64,000 bases of DNA from Tremella fuciformis (Eukaryota > Basidiomycota > Tremellomycetes > Tremellales > Tremellaceae). The translations under genes and the position numbers were made by a program. A model generated the notes under the pieces. That model saw nothing but the letters and a program-made list of their open reading frames with translations, made no database searches and was not told the DNA's origin. The number at the start of each line of letters is the position of its first letter. Position 1 is the stretch's first letter. Below are positions 21,601-30,372 of this stretch, one piece after another. The DNA lies in the NCBI GenBank assembly GCA_032768795.1, contig CP136493.1, positions 868,001 through 932,000 of the forward strand, written 5' to 3'.

Positions 21601-22712
21601 GGGGCCACTCGTAGGTCGGCTCCAGGTTTAAGCGTGATGCGTAGGTCGTATTCTCTACTTGGAGCAAGCGTCTCTACCCCTCGTCGAGGATGGAAGACCT
21701 CGAGGTATTCGTGATATCGCTCCGGGACAAGATGTTGCACGGCTGCTTCCTCTTCTGGGCTGAGTTCGTACTCGTCATAGTCGGGTAGGACGTCGATATA
21801 TGCCTCCTTCTCGCTCAACTCCTCGGTCACTGTGCCGCATAGCTCGACTGTATTTCCCTGGTTCTGCTCCCATCGGTTGAATGGGAGCTCAATGCTGTTC
21901 GCCTTCGATCGCCTGCTCCTTCGTCTACCTTGTCGCCTTTCCGCCTTGGTCTCCAATGTTCCTGATAGTCGAGAGACCTCGTCGAGGTTCTGTGGTCCGT
22001 TCTCCTGGTTCGTCTCTTTCCCGCCTGTCCTCTTCCTTGTCGCCTTCTTCCTTCCAGCATCCAATATCACACCGTTCTCCTTCATCCAGTCATATCCCAA
22101 CACCACGTCCGCTCCTGCCAATGTTGTCACACCTAACTCTTCCTTTCCTTCACCGCCTAGGACTTTTACTGTTCCCGTCACTCCCTTTTCTACTTGTCCT
22201 GCTGAGCTTGGTTTGCCGTCAAAGAGGAGGAGTTGCCGGGGTCGAGGGAGTGGGTAACAGGGGATGTGATGCCGTTCAACGAACACAGAGTCGACGAAGT
22301 TACCAGTGGCCCCGGTGTCGAGCAGCACCTTCACCCCGTCGACTTGATTGACGCTTCCTGACACGACAGCCTGCTCTCTGCCTAAACAGCAAACCTCACC
22401 ACGAATGCATGCCTCCTTATCACTAGCTATTCCGTCCGTGGCAACCAGTGCCTTCTCATCTTTCGCTTCTTCGTCGAGGTTCGGGATTAAAGGTGATTGT
22501 GATACAGGGGGGTTGGGAGGTGAATGGGGAGGGGAGGTGGCCGAGAGGATGTCTTGATGGGGCCGCTGGACCTCTCGTATGTTCTCAGCGTCCCTCAAGC
22601 TTTTGGGTCCTCCTGCTTGACGATAGGTCGGCCGGGTGCAGGGCTGCCTCGAGGAACGGGAGGTCGTTGCCCGGGAACACAGGCGTTGGCGAAATGACCG
22701 ACTCCGCCGCAT
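18615..22712 (-). CDS. Pol polyprotein of Ty3/Gypsy chromovirus
   Basis: A 1365-aa single frame. In order: aspartic protease (LLDTGATGNF, about residue 130), reverse transcriptase (DLPGAYQLLRM; YIDDILIHA as the catalytic YxDD motif), RNase H (QTDASVYGWG), an acidic Glu/Asp/Gly repeat linker, an integrase zinc finger (HPGVAKMLELVRREYCWLGL ... CAVCQRC), the integrase core (SMDFIEELP, ISDRGSKFTSKLW, TDGQTERTNQ) and a C-terminal chromodomain (EVKRIIDSRKRRGRLEYKVE, WLGYEGTDEATTWEP). No internal stop, so probably active. It begins at an ATG overlapping the end of gag in the -1 frame, so either frameshifting or internal initiation would be needed. Confidence 0.95.
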   Translation of the reverse strand: MRRSRSFRQRLCSRATTSRSSRQPCTRPTYRQAGGPKSLRDAENIREVQRPHQDILSATSPPHSPPNPPVSQSPLIPNLDEEAKDEKALVATDGIASDKEACIRGEVCCLGREQAVVSGSVNQVDGVKVLLDTGATGNFVDSVFVERHHIPCYPLPRPRQLLLFDGKPSSAGQVEKGVTGTVKVLGGEGKEELGVTTLAGADVVLGYDWMKENGVILDAGRKKATRKRTGGKETNQENGPQNLDEVSRLSGTLETKAERRQGRRRSRRSKANSIELPFNRWEQNQGNTVELCGTVTEELSEKEAYIDVLPDYDEYELSPEEEAAVQHLVPERYHEYLEVFHPRRGVETLAPSREYDLRITLKPGADLRVAPLYSLNPDQMDALDKLLDRERKAGRIRPSNSPYGSPSFFVPKKAQGELRMVVDYRKLNEMTVPDAYPLPLISQVTDDLAKSRYYTKLDLPGAYQLLRMAPGHEKFTAFRTPRGMFESLVVRDGLRNAPSVFQHFLNEVLHEFLGKGVIIYIDDILIHAENLEELRRLTKAVLEALRKAGLFVKASKSEFEQTKVKFLGFIISHEGVEADSGYVEGVRNFPTPRNLHETRRFLGLASYYRRFVPQFSKLAGPLSHLTRKDIDFHWGDGQQWAFEEIKRRMSEAPVIAHFNPTFETIIQTDASVYGWGFIISQVNSSTGQEHPVAVESGAFSGAELNYTTTEKEFLAIVMAFKRRRHLLLQVTSTILTDHLNLTYWMEPQKLSPRVARWVDTLAGFSYKIVYRPGTKAAYPDALSRRADYIPQGKDAEPELVQALPSFDKESTATSSLGYMLRALVEDEEGGEDEEGGEDEEGEEDEEGELRGLSRGELKEGQGGDEDLKDTLEELGELRGEKRITKEENPRAWSLAKRLGLDEASKFKFDEDGLLRINGRLYIPDIKQARVKVMRDHHEGQLAGHPGVAKMLELVRREYCWLGLRRDVEKYVRGCAVCQRCKPVRQRPHGLLHSLEIADRPWSSISMDFIEELPASSGFNSILVVVDRLTKWAIFIPTTTRLNTAGLVDLVLDNVVAQHGLPTSIISDRGSKFTSKLWGAMCSTLGIKVSLSTAFHPQTDGQTERTNQALEQYLRIFCDYKQDNWATLLQRAAFAYNNSMHSAIMMTPFEANFGYAPRWAESIVVEGEAREIPSVVEKFASLEEVHALCKKNIELANEAYARGYNAKHQEAPEMKVGDQVMLSMENIQTRRPSKKLDLKWCGPYRIIAKAGSAYKLELPDTMKVNPVFSVDRLKVFEPPTLPGQTYDPPGPVEVDEEGESFEVKRIIDSRKRRGRLEYKVEWLGYEGTDEATTWEPAGNIDGAWASIEKFHKENPEKPGGQAATRA

Positions 22713-23674
22713 CGGAAACAGAGGCGCTGCTCGTTCCTCCTCTGACGTTCGGCAGGGTCGAGACCTCCAGGAGGCGTTGACCTGAAACCAGGCGGGCCAC
22801 TAGGGGCTGGCGATGGACGCGTCGACGGGATCGGCGGGAGAGGTCGGTAGGTCGACGAGGCAGGGAGAGCAGCTTGCTGCTGGGTAGTCGGGGCTGGTCG
22901 TCGTCGAGCTTCTTCGTACCGCTTGACCTCTGCCTTCTTCTCAGCCTCCCTTGCTCTGAGCCTGTTGTCCAACTTGATGACATAGGACTGAAGCTCTCCG
23001 AAGGTCTCCAGCTCCACTGTGGTCCGAGCAACCTCGTCTCGAAGATTGTCTGAGAGGCCCTCGAGCGCCCTAGCTCTAGCTTGCTCGTTGGCTTCCCATC
23101 CCAAGACCGCCAGGTACTCCCTAAGCTTCGCGAAGTACTCTGCCGCTGATCCGGTCTGCTTCAAGTCGAAGTATCGCCTCTGAGCGGTCCCCTTGATGTC
23201 GGGGTCTCCGAAGTTGTCCCTCAAGTATTTCGACAGCCTCTGGAAGCTACTGATCTTCTCGTCGAGCTCGTCTCCCGACGCGAGAGGTTGGATAGCGTCC
23301 TGAACGAATCCTCTGAGAAAGGAGATGGCGTAAATGACCTTGGACTCCTCTGTGAACTTCGAAGGCTGTAGCCGAAAGACGATGTTACATTGCATGAGGA
23401 ATCCTTCGAGTTTCTCCGGCTTTGAGCCATCGAAAGTGTCGGGCGGGTTGGCCTTTGGCTCGCTCGATGATGCGTTGGTCGAGGGAGCGGGGGAGTTGGC
23501 TCGTCGAGCCTCGATGGCAACGAGCTGTTGCAGGATCTGAGCGAGGGAAGCCTGATCCGCCATGTTGTTGGGTGTGCTAGACCGGCTAGCAGGAGGAAGA
23601 CGAAGGGACTGTGGTAAAGCTTGGTGCTCGTGGTTCGGGTTGAGTGATGTCGAACGTCGAGTCTCGATGGGCAT
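22595..23674 (-). CDS. Gag protein with CCHC zinc knuckle
   Basis: A 359-aa capsid/nucleocapsid protein. The ATG at 23674 (MPIETRRSTS) is the first in this frame after the primer site; MADQASL further in is the alternative. A retrotransposon gag region is recognisable (PDTFDGSKPEKLEGFLMQC, then AQRRYFDLKQTGSAAEYFAK). A CCHC knuckle lies near the end (CFRCGGVGHFANAC, spacing 2-4-4). The last 118 bases overlap pol in another frame. Confidence 0.9.
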   Translation of the reverse strand: MPIETRRSTSLNPNHEHQALPQSLRLPPASRSSTPNNMADQASLAQILQQLVAIEARRANSPAPSTNASSSEPKANPPDTFDGSKPEKLEGFLMQCNIVFRLQPSKFTEESKVIYAISFLRGFVQDAIQPLASGDELDEKISSFQRLSKYLRDNFGDPDIKGTAQRRYFDLKQTGSAAEYFAKLREYLAVLGWEANEQARARALEGLSDNLRDEVARTTVELETFGELQSYVIKLDNRLRAREAEKKAEVKRYEEARRRPAPTTQQQAALPASSTYRPLPPIPSTRPSPAPSGPPGFRSTPPGGLDPAERQRRNEQRLCFRCGGVGHFANACVPGQRPPVPRGSPAPGRPIVKQEDPKA

Positions 23675-23710
23675 ATGCCCCGGGTGTGCGTGGTTGTGCG
23701 AAGAGGTAAT

Positions 23711-23725
23711 AGCACTCTCTGATAC
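23711..23725 (-). other. Self-complementary primer binding site
   Basis: After the 5' LTR end and two bases (GT) the sense strand reads ATCAGAGAGTGCT (23723-23711). This is the exact complement of AGCACTCTCTGAT in the sense LTR (23979-23967), about 33 bases after a TATA-like box. That is the layout of Tf1/sushi elements, whose mRNA 5' end primes its own reverse transcription without a tRNA. Confidence 0.75.
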
Positions 23726-24160
23726 TGTCACGATGCTGCGCTCTCCCGTTGGCAGAGGCCCTCTCGCACAATATCAGAGTCAAGAATAAAGGATAAAGGG
23801 GTAGAAACGAGGATGTCGAGGTAGGATCCTCGTCGAGGTTGGATCCTCGTCGAGGTTACAAGGTCGTCGAGGTAACAAGGTCGTCGAGGATACAGCGTGA
23901 GTGCGACTCAGCCACGCTGCGTGCCACGGAGAGAGTGAGATCGTCAATGGTGATCCATGAGACTCAATCAGAGAGTGCTGAAGAACTACGACGGGCGCCC
24001 GGGGCATCCTATATGACTCTGCGCCTGCTTCCCGCCGTCGCGCGTTCATTCAACGTCTACTCCCTCGTCGAGGTTCTCCAGCCCGAGGTAGGTCACGTGT
24101 CGCTCACGTGAGAGGTGTTGGTCACGTGCGTAGGTCGTCGAGGGCGTGGCCGTCGTGACA
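23726..24160 (-). repeat. Right (5') LTR
   Basis: 435 bp, matching the left copy. On the minus strand it holds three CACGTG boxes, a CATATAGG box (near 24010-24016) and a likely transcription start near 23979, which begins with the self-priming sequence. Confidence 0.93.
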
Positions 24161-24261
24161 GGGGGGCTCGTGTCGACCCAGAGAGTGGCCTGGGAGGCAT
24201 AGTGGGCAACATTCTGCTGGATACAGGCGATCTCATGGTCAGAGAGTGACGATATGTCGGT
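24161..24261 (-). pseudogene. DDE transposase, 5' fragment right of the retrotransposon
   Basis: The minus-strand frame DISSLSDHEIACIQQNVAHY ... LWVDTSPP runs into the right LTR. When the element and one GGGGG copy are removed it continues in frame as PQRDQT at 16.11 kb. A splice acceptor (TTCAAG) at 24262-24263 is the likely exon start. Further 5' exons were not identified. The first five bases (24161-24165) are the right target duplication. Confidence 0.6.
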
Positions 24262-25391
24262 CTTGAATGTCAGTTTTGTTCGTTCCCCGAGCAATCATTC
24301 AACCCACCATTTGACAACGTTCCACACGTTGTCCAGAGGCGTTCTTGGGGTCTATCGACGCGTAGAATGATGCACTGATTCGTTTGGTGCTGGTTTGAGG
24401 GCCGTAGCATGCATATGACGCGTAAAAAATGGAAGTGAAGACAAGTCTGAATGGAAAGGTAAAAATCGCCACTCAGAAAGTAATTATGAGGCCGCCGGCC
24501 CGCCATACCGCAGTGGCCCCTGCGTCTTTTCCCTTTGTAGCCGCCGATGATGGACCCTGAACCCCCATCCCATCATCCCATCCATCGCCGCCAAGCAACT
24601 CTCCCTCGCCATCGTTTTGCTTTCTATGAATCTTCTCTCGTTCATCACTACATAAACGTCCATCTCACCACCTGTCGGCTCGCCTCGACCACCGATTCTC
24701 ACCGTCGTAGCGATTCTCGCGTCGAAACATAATCTCGTTTACCCGCCGTTCGTAAATCACGCACACCCGTCTTGGCATTACCGCAACCCCGTCTCGCCGC
24801 TAGTCTCGTCCTCAGAAACACGGACAAACAACCACTCCGATGCTACGCGCTACTGCATAGGGGGATCCGGATCCCCGGTTCGTCCCCTTCCTTGAACCCC
24901 GCGTCTTCGAGTGCAAACAAAGGAGTCCGGTATTTGGTGTTAATCGTCCTCAAACACGATCCTGCCAGCAAGGTTAAAGTACATTCCCAGGTGAACATCG
25001 ACGCGTCGCCGAGTTGCTGTGCCCTCTTTGTCCTTCGTGAGTCCTTCTCGTTGCGCATTCCGCGTCGTCGTGGTCTGGTCCAGCCTCACGCCCTTGTGTT
25101 GCCCAACACCCACGGAGTCTCCGAAGCAGTCGCCGGGCCGGTGACTCCCCATCCTTCATCGCATCCTCTCGCGTCCGCTCGTGTCGGTCAAGGGGGGCGC
25201 AGGTCAAGGAGGGCGCATCAAGGCTTGGGCTAATCATCAGAATCTCCTTGGGATCATACCGCTACGCTCCACGCAAGTTCTTCTTTTCCCCCGACCATCG
25301 GTCATCAATTTTGATCAGTCCATTCTCATATTAATATAATCGCCTGCGCAATCATCAGTCATCCCGGTATTTGTAAGCTTCTCTTGCCGCC
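24262..25391. other. Intergenic region left of the antiporter gene
   Basis: Holds the unresolved 5' end of the split transposase gene and the upstream region of the antiporter. Open frames here start without ATG or look non-coding. A CT-rich stretch (about 25140-25300) and an ATATTAATATAATC stretch (about 25328-25341), about 50-65 bases before the antiporter ATG, could be its core promoter. Confidence 0.4.
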
Positions 25392-28300
25392 ATGGGCGCC
25401 TGGGATACGGTCAACATGGGTGGCGAGGTGTTGAAGCGTTCAGTCTCGGCAAGTGTTACCGTACAATGGCTCGTCGCAGCTGACAGGTAGTCAAGTATCA
25501 TAAGTGGTGCCAACCCCACCACCTTTGATTCGAGCAACGTGAGCTGCCATCTCTCTCGCACTGTGTTCTTCGCTGATGCCATAGCCCATCACCCTTTTTA
25601 TCATCCAGCTTTTCCTCATTCTCTTCTTCACCCATTCTCTAGGATGGCTCTTCTCGTGGATCAAACAGCCTCGGGTCATCGCAGAGGTCATCGGCGGTAT
25701 CCTTCTCGGTCCGACAGTCCTCGGCCGCATACCTAATTTCTCGAATACTATCTTTCCGACTCAGTCCATCCCGTATCTCAACCTCGTCTCCACCATTGGT
25801 CTCATTCTCTTCCTCTTTGTCGTGGGTCTGGAGGTCGATGTTGGCGTCATACGGAAGCACGGGTGGGGGGCGGGCGCTATCTCGGCCGTCGGCATGATTG
25901 TCCCATTTGGTCTGGGTGTCGCAGTCGCCGTGCCGGTCTACCACAACTTTGTCGACACAGCAACGGTCACTTTCGGGCACTTCCTCCTCTTCGTTGGAGT
26001 GGCCATGTCCATCACTGCCTTTCCTGTCCTTTGCCGAATCCTCGTCTCGACAAAACTGCTTGACACGAAGGTCGGGGTCATCGTGCTTGCCGCTGGTGTC
26101 GGCAATGACGTGGTCGGATGGATCCTGCTCGCTTTGACACTTGCTCTCTCAAACGCCAAGTCTGGTGTGACCGCCGTCTATGTCCTGCTTGCTGCCGTAG
26201 GGTGGAGCTTGTTCATCCTCTTCCCGGTCAAGAAGGCGTTCGTATGGCTCGCTAGGCGCTCTGGCAGCTTGGATCACGGGCCTACACCAATGATGATGAT
26301 CCTCACCTTGATGATTGTCTTCGCCTCGGCATTCTTCACTGGCATCATTGGTCAGTCTGTTCCTTGCCCATGCGACTCTGCTCACATTCAGGCGTCCATC
26401 CCATCTTTGGCGCTTTCTTGGCCGGCCTTATCATTCCGCACGAGGGTGGTTTCGCCATCACCCTTGTCGATAAGATTGACGACCTGATCGCCATGCTGTT
26501 CCTGCCGATCTATTTCACGCTGTCCGGTCTGTCCACCAACATGTCCTTGATCAACACAGGCAAGGACTGGGGATACGTCGTGCTCCTTTGCGTGATTGCA
26601 TTCTTCGGCAAGTTTATCGGTTGCGCCGGCACGGCCAAGCTGCTCAGATATCCTACTCGCGAGGCGGGAGCTATTGGAATGCTTATGTCTTGCAAAGGGT
26701 GAGACCTCCTCTGTCCTTCGTGCCCTCGTAGCGTCGTCGTCTCTGGCTTTTAGCTGACCCCAGTCTCGTGGAGCTCATCGTCCTCAATGTTGGTCTTCAA
26801 GCCAAGATTATCGATCAACGGCTCTTTTCGATGCTCGTCGTGGTCGCTGTCATTCTAACCTTTATCACAACACCATTCACCCTCCTCATATACCCCGAGA
26901 AATATCGCGTCCGCGCTGGCGCCGAGGACAAGCCGCCTCGAGAGGCCGAAAGAGGCGAAATGTCACAGTTGCCTCCTGCTGGAACATCTGAATGGAACCT
27001 CAATCAACGCTTCCTGGTCGTCCTGCAGAAGGTCGAGCACTTGTCCTCGGTCATGCTCCTCACCCAAATGCTTGAACCATCGGTGACACGTGCACGCAAG
27101 GCTGCAGAAAGACAAAGTCTGTCCAAGATCGTGGAGAAGGATAGGCTCGTAGCCGAGGGAGATCTGAGCGAAGCATCAGACGTCTCACCATCTCCCCGAA
27201 CGACGCCTTTGCCTACTTTGCCGGGCGATAAGGAGATCGCACCGAGCAATGCGAACGCCGTCAAGATAGATGCCCTCAAGCTTATCGAGCTCACTGGCCG
27301 AACTTTCTCCGTCATGCAGTCGACAGAAAAGGAGCAGTTATTGGTCTCGGACGATGCTCTTCAGCTCTATCGCCAGTTTGGTCGTCTGCGCGGATTGGAA
27401 GTCACGCCACACATCGACATCGTCGACCAAGATTCCTACCCAGCTGCGGTTGCAGACTTGGCCTCATCGTTGTCATCCCAGATGGTGGTCATCCCCTGGA
27501 CGGTACCTCCTGTCTCCAACTCGGCCGCGCTCCTAGACCCTACTCCTGCCATGTCAGACAAAGAGGGAATGTCGTCATCGGCATCTTTCTCCGGGCCCTT
27601 CGATGCGATACTCGGTTCGGAAGCTCAGGGCTCGCCTATGTACACCCACTTTGTCCGACGCGTCTTCACCGAGTGCATGGCGGACAAAGCTTTGTTCGTC
27701 GACCGGGGCTTTGGTGGCACATCAAGCTTTACGCCTGGGTCCGGTCAGCACATCTTCTTGCCTTTCTTCGGAGGTCCCGACGACCGTCTCGCCCTCAAGT
27801 TCGTCGTGCAACTATGCGGACACGCGAATGTTAGCGCGACCGTGGTCCGCATTGAATCGTCGGAGACCGGTCTGAGCACTGCAAGCAGCGTCGTGACTGG
27901 CAAAGAGGCGGTCGAGGATAGCATTCAGACACATCGTGCAGCGATGCAGAGCAACCAGCTCACAGTCGGGCGGACAGATCAGGTCAGTAGATCATTATTC
28001 TTTCTTTCTTCGGTGCTGAAAAATAGATCTACGACACGTCAGCTCGTCTTGCTTCTGATACTGCCGACTCGATTGCTTGGGCGTACTACACGACACCTCA
28101 CCCCACCGCTTCTCGACCTGCCTTTATTGAGTCAGCCCTGCGCCGCATCACTTTCCACTCTCTGAAGACACCCTCTCCGCTTCTGGCTGCATCCGAGCAT
28201 GCCGAGTCTGGCGTCGTCAACGCACCTCCGCATCAGTGGCGACCGATCTTGGTAGTGACAGGGCGAGGTCGACGAGCAGCCGCCATCAACCACTCGGATG

Positions 28301-28458
28301 AGCTGAGTCGGATGTTGACCGAGAAATCGCTCAGCCCAACGGTCGGAGCCGAGCTGCGGAAGACTGTCGGTGACGTGGCCGCTGCACTCATGCTCGGCGG
28401 CGGCGGAGCCGGCACAGGCAGTTTCCTCATTCTTGAAGCGGGTGTCGGAGTTCATTGA
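25392..28458 (+). CDS. Cation/proton antiporter, KHA1-like (CPA2 family)
   Basis: Predicted K+(Na+)/H+ exchanger of an internal membrane. Exons: 25392-25442 (or -25460), 25491-25538, 25585-26350, 26392-26698, 26764-27982, 28027-28458, about 940 aa. The first 400 residues are polytopic with family signatures: GANPTTFDSSN, QPRVIAEVIGGILLGPTVLG, IGLILFLFVVGLEVDVG, GVHPIFGAFLAGLIIPHEGG and FTLSGLSTN. The ion-site motif in AGVGNDVVGW carries Asn-Asp. A long cytosolic tail (from about residue 440) has two stretches similar to nucleotide-binding/universal-stress-like regions, usual for fungal KHA1. The first splice donor is ambiguous (introns of 48 or 30 nt); the 48-nt version fits the rest of the window. 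Confidence 0.88.
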
Positions 28459-28783
28459 GTGATTTCGTTGTGAATGTCTCTGTGAGACGATTTTGTAATG
28501 AGCTTGATGTGTGTATGAGTTTTCCGTCACCTCTTACCCTTTAGATACATCTCTTGAACTTACCTGTATGTTATGCATCTGCTATTGCTCTAAAATCAGG
28601 GACAGTCTGACGCAAGCCAGTGTATTCGACACGATAGCTCGGAGTATCCGATAAAAGAAACAGGCGCAGCTCCTCCCGCCTATGTTCAAGAGCCTGGCCA
28701 TCGTGTGCTGCGCACCTCATCCCCAAGGACTCACGATATGCATACAATTTGGCGGTGACAGCTAGATGCTACGGCCATTTGGG

Positions 28784-28898
28784 AAAAAAAAGGATGACCG
28801 CGTTACTGGACGGAAGTCCTTGCCCTCTTCGCCACATGAACAACCAGGTACCTACTTTCAGACTCAAAGTCTGACGGTTTGACCACTGCTACACGGCA
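28784..28898 (-). ncRNA. Putative Pol III small RNA, unit B1
   Basis: 5' arm TGCCGTG (28898-28892), then TAGCAGTGGTCAAAC, a good tRNA A-box match. TCAGA/TCTGA with a 7-base loop CTTTGAG follows, looking like an anticodon arm. The core then departs from a tRNA. The 3' arm CGCGGTC ends at 28796, 4 bases, then T8 at 28791-28784. 103 nt arm to arm. Confidence 0.55.
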
Positions 28899-29454
28899 AC
28901 TCGCATGACATGGCTCTCTCCTTGAGCCCGAGTATGTAGGCTTGTGCTGTGCTTGATCGACTCGGAGAAACGGTACAAGCGCGTGTTGAGCTCATTCGCC
29001 TTGCATACAGTACCCCATCTCCCGGGTCGGCGCTTGGTCTTCGAGGATCAGTATCCCGGCTTGCGGACAATCTGGTCGATGAGGGTCCTGCTGTAGGTGC
29101 TGGACAGCACAGCTTCTACTGGCGTGCGTAGTCCGTGCGCGTAGGAGATGCGCTCATAAGCGAGAGGGATAGCCGCGGTATATGCGTATTTGGCAATGCT
29201 GGACGTGCCTCCTCGCTTCCAGGTGCTCGCAAGTCAAACCTTGGTGAGTTCGTCCAGCGGTCATTTCTTTTTCCTTGCACGGACTATACTGAAAGACTAA
29301 GTAGGATCTTCCGCCGGGGGCGGGACGGGGGCGAAAGTCCGACTTGTACACATGATGCCACCCTCAAGAGGGGCATCGCCTTGGCTGTTCACCGCTGTAC
29401 GGCGATGCGCACATAATGTCAAGCTCACGAGGATTGGAGACGTTGAACCTTGGC

Positions 29455-29790
29455 AAAAGATTGACCGCGTTCAACAGGAAAGTCGACAGTTGGCCATCGC
29501 CCTGGTCTGTGCACATTGACATTGTCTGGCCCGAGGCTTTGTCTGGCTGAAGGCATTGTCTGGACTAGGAGTTGACGGCAGGGGCAGACTTGACTTGGCT
29601 TGGTGTGTGGACCTATTGTCAGTGAACAGACGGGGTACAGACGCAGACCAAGACGACGGGGCCGCAAGCCTCCTAAAGACGCAATCTTTGTCATGATGCC
29701 ATGAGCCCGCCGCGGCAAGTCGCACACCTGGTCGCGTGTCACATTTCTCCCAGAACCAAGTCTGGTGATGTAAACCACTGCTACACGGCC
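29455..29790 (-). ncRNA. Putative Pol III small RNA, unit B2 (long)
   Basis: 5' arm GGCCGTG (29790-29784), TAGCAGTGGTTTACATC, 3' arm CGCGGTC ending at 29463, T4 at 29458-29455. At 328 nt it is three times longer than its sisters, so it may be two decayed units read as one or a unit with an insertion. CTCAAATACTGAGG lies about 25-40 bases upstream. Confidence 0.4.
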
Positions 29791-29859
29791 GATCAAGTTT
29801 GCACAGACGACTTTCCCTCAGTATTTGAGTTCTTGCTGCAAGGAGGATCCACAAACACG

Positions 29860-29964
29860 AAAAAGAGATGACCGCGGTACGACAGGTCGAGCCACTCGGT
29901 TCCAACGCGGGTCTTTGAAGAGCTTCCGGACGAAACCGGCGATGTTAACCGCTGCTACACGGCC
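29860..29964 (-). ncRNA. Putative Pol III small RNA, unit B3
   Basis: 5' arm GGCCGTG (29964-29958), TAGCAGCGGTTAACATCGCC, CCGG/CCGG mini-hairpin, 3' arm CGCGGTC ending at 29870, 5 bases, T5 at 29864-29860. The seven closing pairs all form (two wobble). 95 nt arm to arm. Confidence 0.55.
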
Positions 29965-30034
29965 GGTCCGTCAAATACTGCGTCTAAGGGGAACCACATG
30001 CTGTATCCTATGCAGGTTCTAGTGTGAAGCTGGG

Positions 30035-30177
30035 AAAAAGAATGACCGCGGAAATGGGGGAGAGGGAGGGTGAGGAAGGGTTCCCGGCTCCGGAGCACGG
30101 TCCGCGAGTCCCCTTCCTCGTGTACGACGATTTCTTCCGAAAGAGATTCCGGCGATGTTAACCACTGCTACACGGCC
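30035..30177 (-). ncRNA. Putative Pol III small RNA, unit B4
   Basis: 5' arm GGCCGTG (30177-30171), TAGCAGTGGTTAACATCGCC, core hairpin GAGGAAGGG with CCCCTTCCTC, 3' arm CGCGGTC ending at 30044, 4 bases, T5 at 30039-30035. 134 nt arm to arm. CTCAAATACTGCGG lies about 25-45 bases upstream, shared with B2. Confidence 0.55.
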
Positions 30178-30248
30178 GATCAAGATCGTACAGATGACTT
30201 CACCGCAGTATTTGAGCTTTTGCTCCAAGGGGAATCCACAACTACGAT

Positions 30249-30372
30249 AAAAGAGAAGACCGCGGTACGACCGGACGGGCGACTCGGCTCCAGAGCACGA
30301 TCTTCAAGCCCCCTCGAGGCACGGTCTGCTTCCGGACTAGAAACCGGCGATGTTAACCGCTGCTACACGGCC
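30249..30372 (-). ncRNA. Putative Pol III small RNA, unit B5
   Basis: 5' arm GGCCGTG (30372-30366), TAGCAGCGGTTAACATCGCC, 3' arm CGCGGTC ending at 30258, 5 bases, T4 at 30252-30249. 115 nt arm to arm. The first 30 nt match B3 almost exactly while the core differs. Confidence 0.5.

Larger units (their letters stand above)
16117..24160 (-). mobile_element. Complete Ty3/Gypsy LTR retrotransposon, chromodomain type, self-priming
   Basis: An 8-kb element in minus orientation: 5' LTR (right), self-priming site, gag with zinc knuckle, pol (protease, reverse transcriptase, RNase H, integrase, chromodomain), an antisense accessory gene, a purine-rich tract and 3' LTR (left). LTRs are 435 bp each, start TGTCAC and end GTGACA, and read as identical, which indicates recent insertion. 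It sits in frame inside a transposase gene with a GGGGG duplication. The gene order and chromodomain fit the Tf1/sushi chromoviruses. Confidence 0.93.

Noticed and set aside
24772..25233. 153-codon plus-strand ORF before the antiporter gene
   Set aside because: Starts with TTG, has no recognisable domain and lies in the presumed upstream region of the antiporter.
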